Shown: positions 1-6,349, counted from the first letter of the stretch. The stretch: 8,022 nt of DNA from DRWZ01 sp964601505 (GCA_964601505.1 CAZRNR010000073.1:1-8022); one strand, 5' to 3'. The notes: generated from the letters alone by a model not told the origin. Numbers and translations are program-made.

Positions 1-60
1 TACGAAGTCGCTTCTGTAATTTTGAAATTTACTAATAGAGAGTTTTTGATGAGCTTATAA
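1..60 (+). CDS. 3' end of an upstream gene, product unknown (partial)
   Basis: Frame 1 is open from the window edge for 19 codons and stops with TAA at 58-60; the other two + frames close within 11 codons. The tail reads YEVASVILKFTNREFLMSL, a protein-like mix of hydrophobic and charged residues. It is too short to assign to a family. It could be a chance open stretch, although the same-strand run gpsA and glycosyltransferase follows. After it, 61-292 is AT-rich and I see no RNA gene, clear terminator or convincing ORF there. Confidence 0.4.
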   Translation, partial: YEVASVILKFTNREFLMSL

Positions 61-292
61 AGTCTGATATACAAAGGGATTTAAAAGTTCTACTCCACTT
101 TCCAATAATCAAAATGTTTAACCATGTTTGCAAAAAAGCTTTTCTTGATTGTCAAAGCATAGAATATTTTTTGATACTGTATGAGTGATATTATAACTTT
201 GCAACAATTTAGTTCATTTTGGTATAGCTTTTCTGATTCCGGATTAATCAAAATAGAGAAAATAAAAAACAAAAATATTAAACTGAAACTCA

Positions 293-1288
293 ATGAGTGT
301 AGGCATCATTGGAGCGGGAAGTTGGGGTTGGGCTATAGCTCATATTTCAGAAAGAAAAAAACCGGGGCAAACGCTAATATGGTCGAGGTCTAAAGAAGTC
401 GTTCAGAGTATAAACAAGAGCGGAATAAATCCAAAAAGGTTTCCTCAATCACCGCTTAAGATAAGAGCAACAAATGAACTTGAAGAAGTTTTTTCGGAGG
501 CGAAGATCATTTTTATTGCGGTTCCAACCTACACATTTCGTGATGTGGTCAGAAGTTTTTCAAGGTATGTTCAGGGAGATCATATAATCATAAGCACTTC
601 AAAGGGTCTGGAGCGTGGGACTTTCAAGAGGATGTCAGAGATAATAAAGGAAGAAACCTGTTCAAAAAAGATCGGCGTTTTATCTGGACCAAACCTTGCG
701 GCAGAGGTTATAAATGGAGATCCTTCGGGAGCAGTTATTGCCTCCTATATAAGGGAAGTTCAAGAGAAGGTTTATGAAGCTTTGCATTCACCTTTCTTCA
801 GGATTTATCTTTCTTATGATGTCATTGGTGCAGAGTTGGGAGGAGCATTAAAGAATATATATGCAATAGCAGCAGGGATTTCTGATCATCTTGGTTTTAA
901 GATGAATACATTTTCTCTGCTTCTTTCAAGAGCAGCAAGTGAAATGGTGAGATTTGGAGTGAAACTCGGAGCAAAGCAAGAAACATTTTTTGGCCTCTCT
1001 GGAATGGGAGACCTTTTTGCTACTGCATCATCTGATCTTTCTCGTAATAGAAGATTTGGAAAGCTTATCGCTCAGGGAGTTTCTCCTCAAGACGCGCTCA
1101 AACAAATAGGTGAGGCTGTAGAAGGATATCCAGCTACAAAAGCTGTATGGGAACTTTCTCAAAAGATGGGTATAAAGATGAACATAGTCAATGCAATATA
1201 TAGTATATTATACCTCGGTAAGGATATACGAACAGCTATAATTGAACTCCTTTCTTCAGAAGTAAGAGAGGAATTCGCACTGGAGTAG
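293..1288 (+). CDS. gpsA: NAD(P)-dependent glycerol-3-phosphate dehydrogenase
   Basis: Cytoplasmic enzyme that reduces dihydroxyacetone phosphate to sn-glycerol-3-phosphate, the backbone precursor of phospholipids. The 331 residues match the usual family length. An N-terminal Rossmann fold begins with GAGSWG (7-12), and the cofactor domain continues to STSKGLE (102-108, with the conserved Lys104). SGPNLAAEV is at 131-139. The catalytic-domain signature ELGGALKN (181-188) carries the expected catalytic lysine Lys187, followed by GLSGMGDL (234-241) and SRNRRFG (250-256). The first motif is slightly unusual, with Trp13 where Thr is common (GSWGWA instead of GSWGTA). ATG 293 is the only sensible start: an in-frame TGA lies at 284-286 and the Rossmann strand starts at residue 3. 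No Shine-Dalgarno is visible. A weak promoter candidate is TTGCAA (199-204), an 18-base gap, and TATAGC (223-228). The next gene begins 6 bases after the stop, so the two are probably co-transcribed. Confidence 0.97.
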   Translation: MSVGIIGAGSWGWAIAHISERKKPGQTLIWSRSKEVVQSINKSGINPKRFPQSPLKIRATNELEEVFSEAKIIFIAVPTYTFRDVVRSFSRYVQGDHIIISTSKGLERGTFKRMSEIIKEETCSKKIGVLSGPNLAAEVINGDPSGAVIASYIREVQEKVYEALHSPFFRIYLSYDVIGAELGGALKNIYAIAAGISDHLGFKMNTFSLLLSRAASEMVRFGVKLGAKQETFFGLSGMGDLFATASSDLSRNRRFGKLIAQGVSPQDALKQIGEAVEGYPATKAVWELSQKMGIKMNIVNAIYSILYLGKDIRTAIIELLSSEVREEFALE

Positions 1289-1294
1289 CCAAGG

Positions 1295-2728
1295 ATGAAG
1301 GGTTCTTATGTTTGGACCTTTGAGAGTGAGCAAAAAATATCCAATTATGTTATAGCCATTTTTTTCATTCTCTGGTTTTCTTTCTTATTAATTCTTGCTT
1401 TCAGACAAAGTTATATAAACGGAATAGAATCAACTGATTCGTATTTTTACCTTAAGCTCGCAGAAAGTTCTTTCATGGGTGATTCATATACGCACAGAAT
1501 CTATTCACCAGGATACTCTTGGATTGTATCATTACTCCTGAATTTTGGAATTGATCTTGAAATGTCAGGAAGATTTGTATCTATTTTGTTTTCTCTACTT
1601 TCTGTATTTATCTCTTTTTTATCTCTGCGTAAATTTTTCGGAGATGCTTCAGCCTTTTTCGGAACACTCTCTATTATGTCTATACCACAATATATTTATT
1701 ATTCAGTATCAACACTTCCATATACTACTGCTACATTCTTTTTCTGGTCTGTTTTCTATCTTTCTTTTTTCTCAAGAAATCTTTTTTTAGCTCTCCTTGC
1801 AGGATTACTTTGCGGGTATGGTTATGTTGTGAGACCTGAGATAATTTTAGCTATACCTCTGTATATCATTATATCAAGAAATTTTAAAAGCTTCATACTT
1901 CTACTTTTGGGATTTTTCCTTTCCTCATTACCTTATCACATTGTCTCTATCCAAGAAGGTAATCTACCTTCCATATTTTCAAAATTTATTTCTTATAGAA
2001 TATCTGGTGTTGGAGTCAGTCTGCAGGAGATTTTGGAAAAATCCGAATATGTTTCAGAAAAAGCATTTGAACTGAAGAGCTATATAAGATACTTCATTTC
2101 AAATATACACCTTTCCCATAAGTATGCTATACCTAATCTGATCTCTCCTGTTTCTATCATTTTGTTTGGTCTTGGTTTGGGAGCTGTTTTGAGGTACTGG
2201 GGTCTTCTGAGACATGGTATGAAACCATTTTTTTTGCTCCTTCTTGTTTGGATTTTACCTTTATTCTCACTGGTAATAGTTGCAGATTATATGTTCGTTC
2301 AGATTTTGATAACCTTTGGCGCAGTTTGCGGTAATGCTTTAAGATTACTTGATTTTAGAAAAATATCGCTGATTTTGTTTTTCTCTGTTCTTCTGAACAC
2401 TTTTTGGGCAAGTCGTCCATTTTATTCTGATGACGGTAAAAAAATATACAAGATTGCGGGTGATTGGATAAAACAAAATATCGGTTCAAAAAAAATCATA
2501 TTTGAAAATTCTCCATTTACTTCTTTCTATGCCGATGGTGTATGGACACCCTCACCAAAAAACTCGGATTTAGTTGTGATTACATCAATTGATTTTACCT
2601 ACCCAAGAAATTTACCGTTAATACAACTTTTTCTCTCAGAACAAAGTGAAGACTTTGAACTGATTCAAAAAATACAATATAGATCAGTTGTAGCAAAAAT
2701 CTTCAAATCTAAAATTAATAAACGGTGA
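1295..2728 (+). CDS. GT39/ArnT-like polytopic membrane glycosyltransferase
   Basis: Predicted integral membrane protein of 477 residues with about ten hydrophobic segments between residues 17 and 371 and a soluble C-terminal tail (about 375-477). The arrangement fits the GT-C fold (dolichyl-phosphate-mannose mannosyltransferase/ArnT/PMT type, GT39-like), in which a lipid-phosphate-linked sugar is transferred on the outer face of the membrane. After the first helix, the first external loop has ESTDSYFYL (45-53), where acidic Glu45/Asp48 are candidates for the catalytic acid. It is followed by R68-x-x-S-P-G-Y74, resembling the R-x-P-x-Y region of the family. Another family-like feature is VVRPE (178-182), after the helix that starts near 163. 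Acceptor and sugar cannot be read from sequence. ATG 1295 is preceded by GGAG (1282-1285) with a 9-base spacer, and that Shine-Dalgarno lies inside the end of gpsA, which suggests translational coupling. An O-antigen/oligosaccharyl-type transferase is a less likely alternative. Confidence 0.8.
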   Translation: MKGSYVWTFESEQKISNYVIAIFFILWFSFLLILAFRQSYINGIESTDSYFYLKLAESSFMGDSYTHRIYSPGYSWIVSLLLNFGIDLEMSGRFVSILFSLLSVFISFLSLRKFFGDASAFFGTLSIMSIPQYIYYSVSTLPYTTATFFFWSVFYLSFFSRNLFLALLAGLLCGYGYVVRPEIILAIPLYIIISRNFKSFILLLLGFFLSSLPYHIVSIQEGNLPSIFSKFISYRISGVGVSLQEILEKSEYVSEKAFELKSYIRYFISNIHLSHKYAIPNLISPVSIILFGLGLGAVLRYWGLLRHGMKPFFLLLLVWILPLFSLVIVADYMFVQILITFGAVCGNALRLLDFRKISLILFFSVLLNTFWASRPFYSDDGKKIYKIAGDWIKQNIGSKKIIFENSPFTSFYADGVWTPSPKNSDLVVITSIDFTYPRNLPLIQLFLSEQSEDFELIQKIQYRSVVAKIFKSKINKR

Positions 2729-2758
2729 TTTATTATATTTTGATATTTGGTATTTTTT

Positions 2759-3055
2759 ATGTTCAAAGTAAGAAAGATTCCAGGATGTCTCCATGGTGTT
2801 AAATTTTCATATGAGGTATCACAATGGAGTCCTGAGATAGTTCTAAAACTTGTTGAACTTTTGGGAGGAGAGCTTCAGGAAATTCAGGAATCTGGATTTT
2901 TCCGCCTTGATATAAGAGATGTTGGATGTCTCACCGGAATTTATGGTCAGAACCAAGCTAACCTTATAATAAATCCGGGATCTCCCAGAACTGTTCTAAG
3001 GAGAAAGAATTACTTTGAGAAAACCTTATTGAACATTTTGCAAAACAAAGAATAG
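2759..3055 (+). CDS. Conserved-looking small protein of unknown function (98 aa)
   Basis: I do not recognise this family. From ATG 2759 it encodes 98 residues with no signal peptide or membrane segment, so it is probably cytoplasmic. The pattern suggests a compact alpha/beta fold: a strand near 3-20 containing P8-G-C-L-H-G13, a helix around 25-35 ending in a double glycine, strands around 38-52 and 57-71, the turn NPGSPRT (72-78), and a basic C-terminal helix. There are only two cysteines (Cys10, Cys57). An in-frame TTG at 2747 would add four residues (MVFF), but ATG is preferred; neither start has a good Shine-Dalgarno. It starts 30 bases after the glycosyltransferase and is probably in the same transcript. 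Its stop is one base from the stop of the opposing gene. The length, lack of hydrophobic bias and operon position argue that it is real. Confidence 0.7.
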   Translation: MFKVRKIPGCLHGVKFSYEVSQWSPEIVLKLVELLGGELQEIQESGFFRLDIRDVGCLTGIYGQNQANLIINPGSPRTVLRRKNYFEKTLLNILQNKE

Positions 3056-3056
3056 C

Positions 3057-4055
3057 TCAGTTTTTTAAAATAAGGGATATCTTTTCATAAATCTCTTTTA
3101 TATCTTTGTATATTTTTTCCAGATCTTTTATGGAGTTTGAAAATTCCTTTAGCGATGCTGAGAAAGCTTGTGTGAGCTTTTCCTCTTCAGAGGAGAGAGC
3201 TGCTATTTCATGAAAGCTTGTTGCTACAATATCTACAGAGCTTGTAAGTTCGTTCCAAAATTCGTCAAAAATCTTCATAGTATTGGTAGATGTCTCCTGA
3301 AATTTTGCTACAGTATCTTTTACTGTTTTATCAATTGTTTTCAATTCAGATATTGTTCTTTGTGAGAGCTTTTTGATTTCATCCGCAACAACCGCGAAAC
3401 CCTTACCGTGTTCTCCAGCTCTTCCAGCTTCTATTGTAGCATTAAGGGCAAGCAAACTTATCTGATCTGATATCTTTTCTATCGTTGTTACAATCTTCCT
3501 TATGTCGTTGATGTCGTTTGATAGTTTTTCAAAGCTTTTCTTTATTTCTCCAAACTTTTCAGAAAATGAAACGAACTTTGTTGTAAGCAAAGCTATTTGT
3601 TTTTCAAGTTCGTTAGTTTTAATGTTTGAATTATACGCAGTTTTACCAATGTTCCCGAAAACTTCTATAAGTTCTGCAGAAAACGTCTTGAAACTTTCTG
3701 CAAAATCTTTTAATCTATCAGGGTCAAGATTTTCAGTTATTTCTCCGATTCTAGTTTTTAGGCTGTTAAGTTTTCTGAGAATGCTTTCATATTCTTCCTT
3801 AAGGTAATTTTTATCCTTTTCTATGTGCTTTATCTTAGCTTCCAATTTTTTTCTTTCGTCTTCAAATTCTTTTGACAAACGACGATTTATTTGTGTAGAT
3901 AGTATGAGTGATGTCAAAAATGACGCTATAAAAGCAATCGTTATTACGATAAATGATTTCCATTCAAATAGATCAAAAATAAATATTGTTATAGCTGTTA
4001 TTCCATAGAAAGCAAAAATATTCAGCAAGTTTGCAATAAAATATTTACGATACAT
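3057..4055 (-). CDS. Membrane-anchored MCP-like signalling protein without a sensor domain
   Basis: Methyl-accepting-chemotaxis-type protein of 332 residues. Two N-terminal hydrophobic helices (about 8-29 and 34-53) are joined by only about 5 polar residues, so there is essentially no extracytoplasmic ligand domain. A charged coiled coil follows (about 57-105), with no recognisable HAMP domain. The C-terminal part is an MCP signalling hairpin. Its tip runs from ISDQISLLALNATIEA (195-210) through GRAGEHGKGFAVVADEIKKL (211-230), the region that binds CheA/CheW in this family. No CheR-docking pentapeptide is seen at the C-terminus (ends SLILKN). It may report membrane or cytoplasmic state, or a signal from a partner protein; the V4R and 84-residue genes lie just upstream on the same strand. 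The start has no Shine-Dalgarno, and a TATACA box ends 9 bases before the ATG. CheA and CheW are not in this window, so its target pathway is unknown. Confidence 0.9.
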   Translation of the reverse strand: MYRKYFIANLLNIFAFYGITAITIFIFDLFEWKSFIVITIAFIASFLTSLILSTQINRRLSKEFEDERKKLEAKIKHIEKDKNYLKEEYESILRKLNSLKTRIGEITENLDPDRLKDFAESFKTFSAELIEVFGNIGKTAYNSNIKTNELEKQIALLTTKFVSFSEKFGEIKKSFEKLSNDINDIRKIVTTIEKISDQISLLALNATIEAGRAGEHGKGFAVVADEIKKLSQRTISELKTIDKTVKDTVAKFQETSTNTMKIFDEFWNELTSSVDIVATSFHEIAALSSEEEKLTQAFSASLKEFSNSIKDLEKIYKDIKEIYEKISLILKN

Positions 4056-4064
4056 ACAATTTAG

Positions 4065-4093
4065 TGTATAATTAATTTTTTTTATTAGTTTAA
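4065..4093 (-). promoter_or_regulatory. Candidate promoter of the MCP-like gene
   Basis: Read on the - strand: TTAAAC (4093-4088), a 17-base spacer, then TATACA (4070-4065). Only 9 bases separate the -10-like box from the ATG, so transcription would begin at or next to the start codon. The -35 match is poor and the region is very AT-rich, so chance is a real alternative. Confidence 0.3.
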
Positions 4094-4172
4094 AATTTGA
4101 TTTTTATTTTTTTATTCAATTAGCTATGTAGTTCCTTTATTTTATATTTTTCTTCTCAGATTTATAGAAGCT

Positions 4173-4190
4173 AAAGACTTTTAAATCTTT
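4173..4190 (-). other. Weak stem-loop after the 84-residue gene
   Basis: AAAGACTT and AAATCTTT form an 8-base stem with one mismatch around a 2-base loop, 13 bases past the stop of the 84-residue gene and before the MCP-like gene. On the - strand no T-tract follows, so it does not qualify as an intrinsic terminator; it could protect a processed 3' end or be chance in AT-rich DNA. Confidence 0.25.
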
Positions 4191-4202
4191 AAATTAAATT
4201 TT

Positions 4203-4457
4203 TTATAAGCCAAGTATCCTTTTCAATTCTTGAATTTCTTGATCAGATAGTTTCAGAACTTTGATCATTGCATCCATTAACTTCATTAGTGTTTGAGGAT
4301 TTTCTGGAATACCATTTGGATTTGAGGTGATATCAACTTTCATGAGAAGATTTAGTCTTGCTTTGTCTAATGCTGGTATCTTTGATTTACTTTCAAACCA
4401 TCTTAAGGCTTGGATTATTTTAGTATTCATATTTTGTACCCCCGTATAGGTATTCAT
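4203..4457 (-). CDS. Small helical protein of unknown function (84 aa)
   Basis: I do not recognise this protein. It has 84 residues and no cysteine, signal peptide or membrane helix. Helix-forming stretches are at about 11-22 (NTKIIQALRWFE), 27-41 and 55-83, separated by a Pro/Asn-rich turn (TSNPNGIPENP, 44-54). The C-terminal SDQEIQELKRILGL (71-84) looks like an amphipathic helix, so a protein-interaction role is possible. It is very likely expressed: ATG 4457 is preceded by a full AAAGGAGGT with a 9-base spacer, by far the best ribosome binding site in the window. An internal Met at residue 10 is a less likely start because it lacks such a site. It follows the V4R gene after 34 bases and precedes the MCP-like gene by 147 bases, all on the same strand. 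The strong site inside a probable operon suggests a higher translation rate than its neighbours. Confidence 0.75.
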   Translation of the reverse strand: MNTYTGVQNMNTKIIQALRWFESKSKIPALDKARLNLLMKVDITSNPNGIPENPQTLMKLMDAMIKVLKLSDQEIQELKRILGL

Positions 4458-4465
4458 TTTTTATT

Positions 4466-4474
4466 ACCTCCTTT
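4466..4474 (-). promoter_or_regulatory. Strong Shine-Dalgarno of the 84-residue gene
   Basis: The - strand reads AAAGGAGGT, a near-complete anti-16S complement, ending 8 bases before the ATG at 4457 (9 bases counted from GGAGG). It fixes the start of the gene and contrasts with the promoter-proximal genes here, which have no clear site. Confidence 0.85.
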
Positions 4475-4491
4475 TTTCTGTTTTTTAAAAA

Positions 4492-5727
4492 TCATTTTCT
4501 TTCACCCCATTCTGCCTCAACTACGCAATAATTTTCTCCCTGTGATCTACATTTGAGTTCTTTACCAAAGAACATCTTCCCTTGCCTGAAGAGATAGACA
4601 TAAAATTCTGTATTAAGATCTGGTTTTTTAGTTATATCCCCTTTGTACAGTAGATTCATGGTTCCGGCAACAGCTCCTGTGAAAAGCCAGCATGTCGTAT
4701 CTGTTGATTGATTGTATTTACTTTCAAATCCGATGGTTTCGTAATGATTATAGGCTCTTACCCGTATATATTTTTCTGGAACGAGTTCCTCTACAAGCCA
4801 CGTTCCCCATCCAAGACAATTTACGACGGCTATAATTCCATATATCCAATCTTCTCTGGTTTTTATCATGGGTTTTACGACAGCATCCCATTCAGGAGAT
4901 TCCATGATTCCTCCAAAAGTATTAAATGCACACACATGCCCTGATTCTATAAAAAGATCTTGTGCTAAGTTATCTTTTGTTTGATTTTTTATAAGTTCTG
5001 CTGTTTTAAAAGATATTTCGTTATACCAATTAGCATACATGTTTGTAAGAAGGACTCCAAAGGCAGGGATGAGACCTTTATCATTTCCAACAATCTTGAG
5101 TTTAGAAAGAGCATCATATACTTTGTATGGATTTATATTCCCCCATTTTCCGTCAAAATCAACTTCTACCATTTTAGAGTTTCTAAACCCAAAACTTTTT
5201 TCAACAAAGTTTTTTCCAAGTTCTATTTCATACTCACACTCATCTCCCCCGGTTGCTATACATTTTGTTGTTTTGACTATATAATCTCCTGGTTTTTTAT
5301 CATATGTGAATGATAGGGCTGCAGATATTGCTCCAGTGGTAAAGAAGCATTGAGGTTCTGATGCTTTTCTCGGAGATCTGAGTAAGTATCCTCTACAGAA
5401 GTGTGATTCCTTTTGCTTTACCCTACCGCCATTTTCATTTACTTTAGAAAGGTCAAGGAGTCCGTATCCATTCATTTTGTATATTTCCTCAAAGAGCTTC
5501 TTTCTCTCCTCAGGGGAATCTGGGATTTTTTTCAAAGTCTTAAGGGAGTTATAGAATACACCCAAGGCGGATTTGCTCAGAATACTTCTTGTATCTCCAA
5601 AGTTTTCTGCATCAAGGACCGTTTGCTGTAAGTAAAGGTTAAAGTGATGACAATGGAAAACAACTGGTTCATCTCCTATGAGATTGTGCCTGTGTTTTGT
5701 ATTTTCTATTAATTCCATATATTGCAT
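4492..5727 (-). CDS. Tandem V4R-domain (4-vinyl reductase-like) small-molecule-binding protein
   Basis: Soluble protein of 411 residues with two halves that each resemble a V4R domain, a fold known for binding small hydrophobic ligands or metals in regulators and tetrapyrrole-related proteins. Half 1 has HCHHFN (25-30), FTTGAISAALSF (129-140) and KC(156)-x7-C(164) within KCIATGGDEC. Half 2 has the counterparts HVCAFN (264-269), FTGAVAGTMNLL (349-360) and KC(393)-x7-C(401) within KCRSQGENYC. The repeated order and the identical Cys-x7-Cys spacing point to internal duplication, with half 1 keeping a His/Cys-rich site that half 2 has partly lost. There is no DNA-binding or catalytic domain that I can see. 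The ligand is unknown; a hydrocarbon, tetrapyrrole or metal site are possibilities from the wider family. Start choice is open: ATG 5727 has only GAAG upstream, while ATG 5718 (3 residues shorter) lies 7 bases after a TATTAT box. The 84-residue and MCP-like genes follow on the same strand. Confidence 0.8.
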   Translation of the reverse strand: MQYMELIENTKHRHNLIGDEPVVFHCHHFNLYLQQTVLDAENFGDTRSILSKSALGVFYNSLKTLKKIPDSPEERKKLFEEIYKMNGYGLLDLSKVNENGGRVKQKESHFCRGYLLRSPRKASEPQCFFTTGAISAALSFTYDKKPGDYIVKTTKCIATGGDECEYEIELGKNFVEKSFGFRNSKMVEVDFDGKWGNINPYKVYDALSKLKIVGNDKGLIPAFGVLLTNMYANWYNEISFKTAELIKNQTKDNLAQDLFIESGHVCAFNTFGGIMESPEWDAVVKPMIKTREDWIYGIIAVVNCLGWGTWLVEELVPEKYIRVRAYNHYETIGFESKYNQSTDTTCWLFTGAVAGTMNLLYKGDITKKPDLNTEFYVYLFRQGKMFFGKELKCRSQGENYCVVEAEWGERK

Positions 5728-5891
5728 AATATTTTGCTTCGGATTTTTGGAATATAAAAAGCAGAAATTTTATTTTAGTTAGCTAAGTTAATTTCATTTG
5801 TGTTTTAATAGGTTGATTTTTTAAGAATTGAATAACGGAAAAGAAAAATCTTGTTAGATGGAGAGAAGTCTTGAATTTATTTTGAATATTA

Positions 5892-5945
5892 CTCTGTTGC
5901 ATGGTATAGGTTGAATCTTTTAATAGAAAACTACTTGTAGCAGAG
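5892..5945. repeat. Stem-loop repeat, copy 1
   Basis: CTCTGTTGCA (5892-5901) can pair with TGTAGCAGAG (5936-5945) over all 10 positions as RNA, including two G-U pairs, around a 34-base loop. The left arm is identical to that of copy 2 at 6193, and the right arms agree at 8 of 10 positions. Two copies in the same orientation on either side of the MITE-like element suggest a small repeat family. Its function is unknown. Confidence 0.5.
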
Positions 5946-5985
5946 AATTTGTATGTGGGAAATTTATTCTGTTTGCATATTAGAG

Positions 5986-5994
5986 AAACTTTGG
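5986..5994. repeat. Target-site duplication, left copy
   Basis: AAACTTTGG directly abuts the left terminal inverted repeat of the 144-bp element and is repeated exactly at 6139-6147. A 9-base duplication of target DNA is typical of several DDE-transposase families. Confidence 0.8.
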
Positions 5995-6138
5995 TATTTT
6001 GTTGAATAATTCATTTGACACTTTTTATTTCTGCTTATCATTCAATTAACCTTGAAAATCCTATACTTCATGACTCCTACTGTTAAAAAAGTTTAGCAGA
6101 TGAAAATCAAGATGTAAAGTAAATTATTCAACAAAATA
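5995..6138. mobile_element. MITE-like element, 144 bp, non-coding
   Basis: The ends are a 17-base perfect inverted repeat: TATTTTGTTGAATAATT (5995-6011) and its complement AATTATTCAACAAAATA (6122-6138). The symmetry continues imperfectly inward: CATTTGACA against TACTTTACA, CTGCT (6031-6035) against AGCAG (6095-6099), and TTAAC (6045-6049) against GTTAA (6082-6086). One strand could therefore fold into a long hairpin. Exact 9-base direct repeats flank it. There is no ORF of useful length inside, so it must have been moved by a transposase encoded elsewhere. I cannot name the parent family; 9-base duplications occur in IS1, IS4, some IS5-group and IS256-type elements. It sits in non-coding DNA and disrupts no recognisable gene. 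The identical target copies suggest a fairly recent insertion. Confidence 0.8.
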
Positions 6139-6147
6139 AAACTTTGG
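6139..6147. repeat. Target-site duplication, right copy
   Basis: AAACTTTGG starts at the base after the right terminal inverted repeat and is identical to 5986-5994. The symmetric repeat ends fix the duplication at 9 bases; a tenth shared T belongs to the left terminus on one side. Confidence 0.8.
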
Positions 6148-6192
6148 TGAAGATGAATTTCAGGTGGCAATGTGTAAAATTATCAAAAATTG

Positions 6193-6265
6193 CTCTGTTG
6201 CAATCATAGGTGCTGATTTATGTATTTTACTTTTCATATCCTGACCCACGATAGATGCAGCAAAG
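6193..6265. repeat. Stem-loop repeat, copy 2
   Basis: CTCTGTTGCA (6193-6202) faces TGCAGCAAAG (6256-6265): 9 of 10 positions can pair in RNA, one of them as G-U, around a 53-base loop. Compared with copy 1 the left arm is unchanged, the right arm differs at two positions, and the loop differs in length. A few more pairs extend the stem inward (ATCATAGG region against the complement of CACGATAGA). Confidence 0.45.
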
Positions 6266-6349
6266 CGTTATGTGATCATTTTTCATCTTGTGTATCATCC
6301 TAATTCAGCTTGGATCATTATTGCGTATTTTGTTAGCGAATAAGGAAAT

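Larger units (their letters stand above)
5728..6349. other. 622-base non-coding region between gatA and the V4R gene
   Basis: No frame here gives a convincing protein on either strand, and I see no tRNA or rRNA signature. It holds a MITE-like element with its target duplication (5986-6147) and two related stem-loop repeats, both described separately. The rest (about 5728-5890 and 6266-6349) is AT-rich; the promoter of the V4R gene should lie in the first part. There is no clear terminator behind gatA (no GC stem followed by T residues on the - strand). Confidence 0.7.

Noticed and set aside
131..150. AAAAAGCTTTT palindrome followed by T-rich sequence as a terminator after the upstream gene
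   Set aside because: The stem is A-T only apart from two bases, has no loop, and is not followed by a real T-tract.
90..293. 67-codon - strand frame upstream of gpsA with a hydrophobic start
   Set aside because: It begins with TTG inside the gpsA start, has no ribosome binding site, and its composition is what AT-rich non-coding DNA gives.
181..393. 70-codon + strand frame overlapping the start of gpsA
   Set aside because: It runs 100 bases into the gpsA coding region in another frame and has no family resemblance or ribosome binding site.
4981..5313. 110-codon + strand frame opposite the V4R gene
   Set aside because: Cys/Phe/Tyr-rich shadow of a clearly coding - strand gene, with no start signal. 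The frames at 4708-4944, 5039-5284 and 5413-5631 are rejected for the same reason.
6191..6204. GCTCTGTTGCAA resembles the core of IS6-family terminal repeats
   Set aside because: The two copies of CTCTGTTGCA are direct, not inverted, no transposase remnant is visible between them, and each has its own pairing arm, so a stem-loop repeat explains them better.
5911..6213. A 48-codon open frame that appears when the 144-bp element and one target copy are removed in thought
   Set aside because: It has no start codon with a ribosome binding site and no recognisable product. An open stretch of that size is unremarkable here, so I do not claim a disrupted gene.
5728..6349. CRISPR array in the repeat-bearing gap
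   Set aside because: Only two 10-base direct repeats about 300 bases apart, with no regular spacing and no cas genes in the window.
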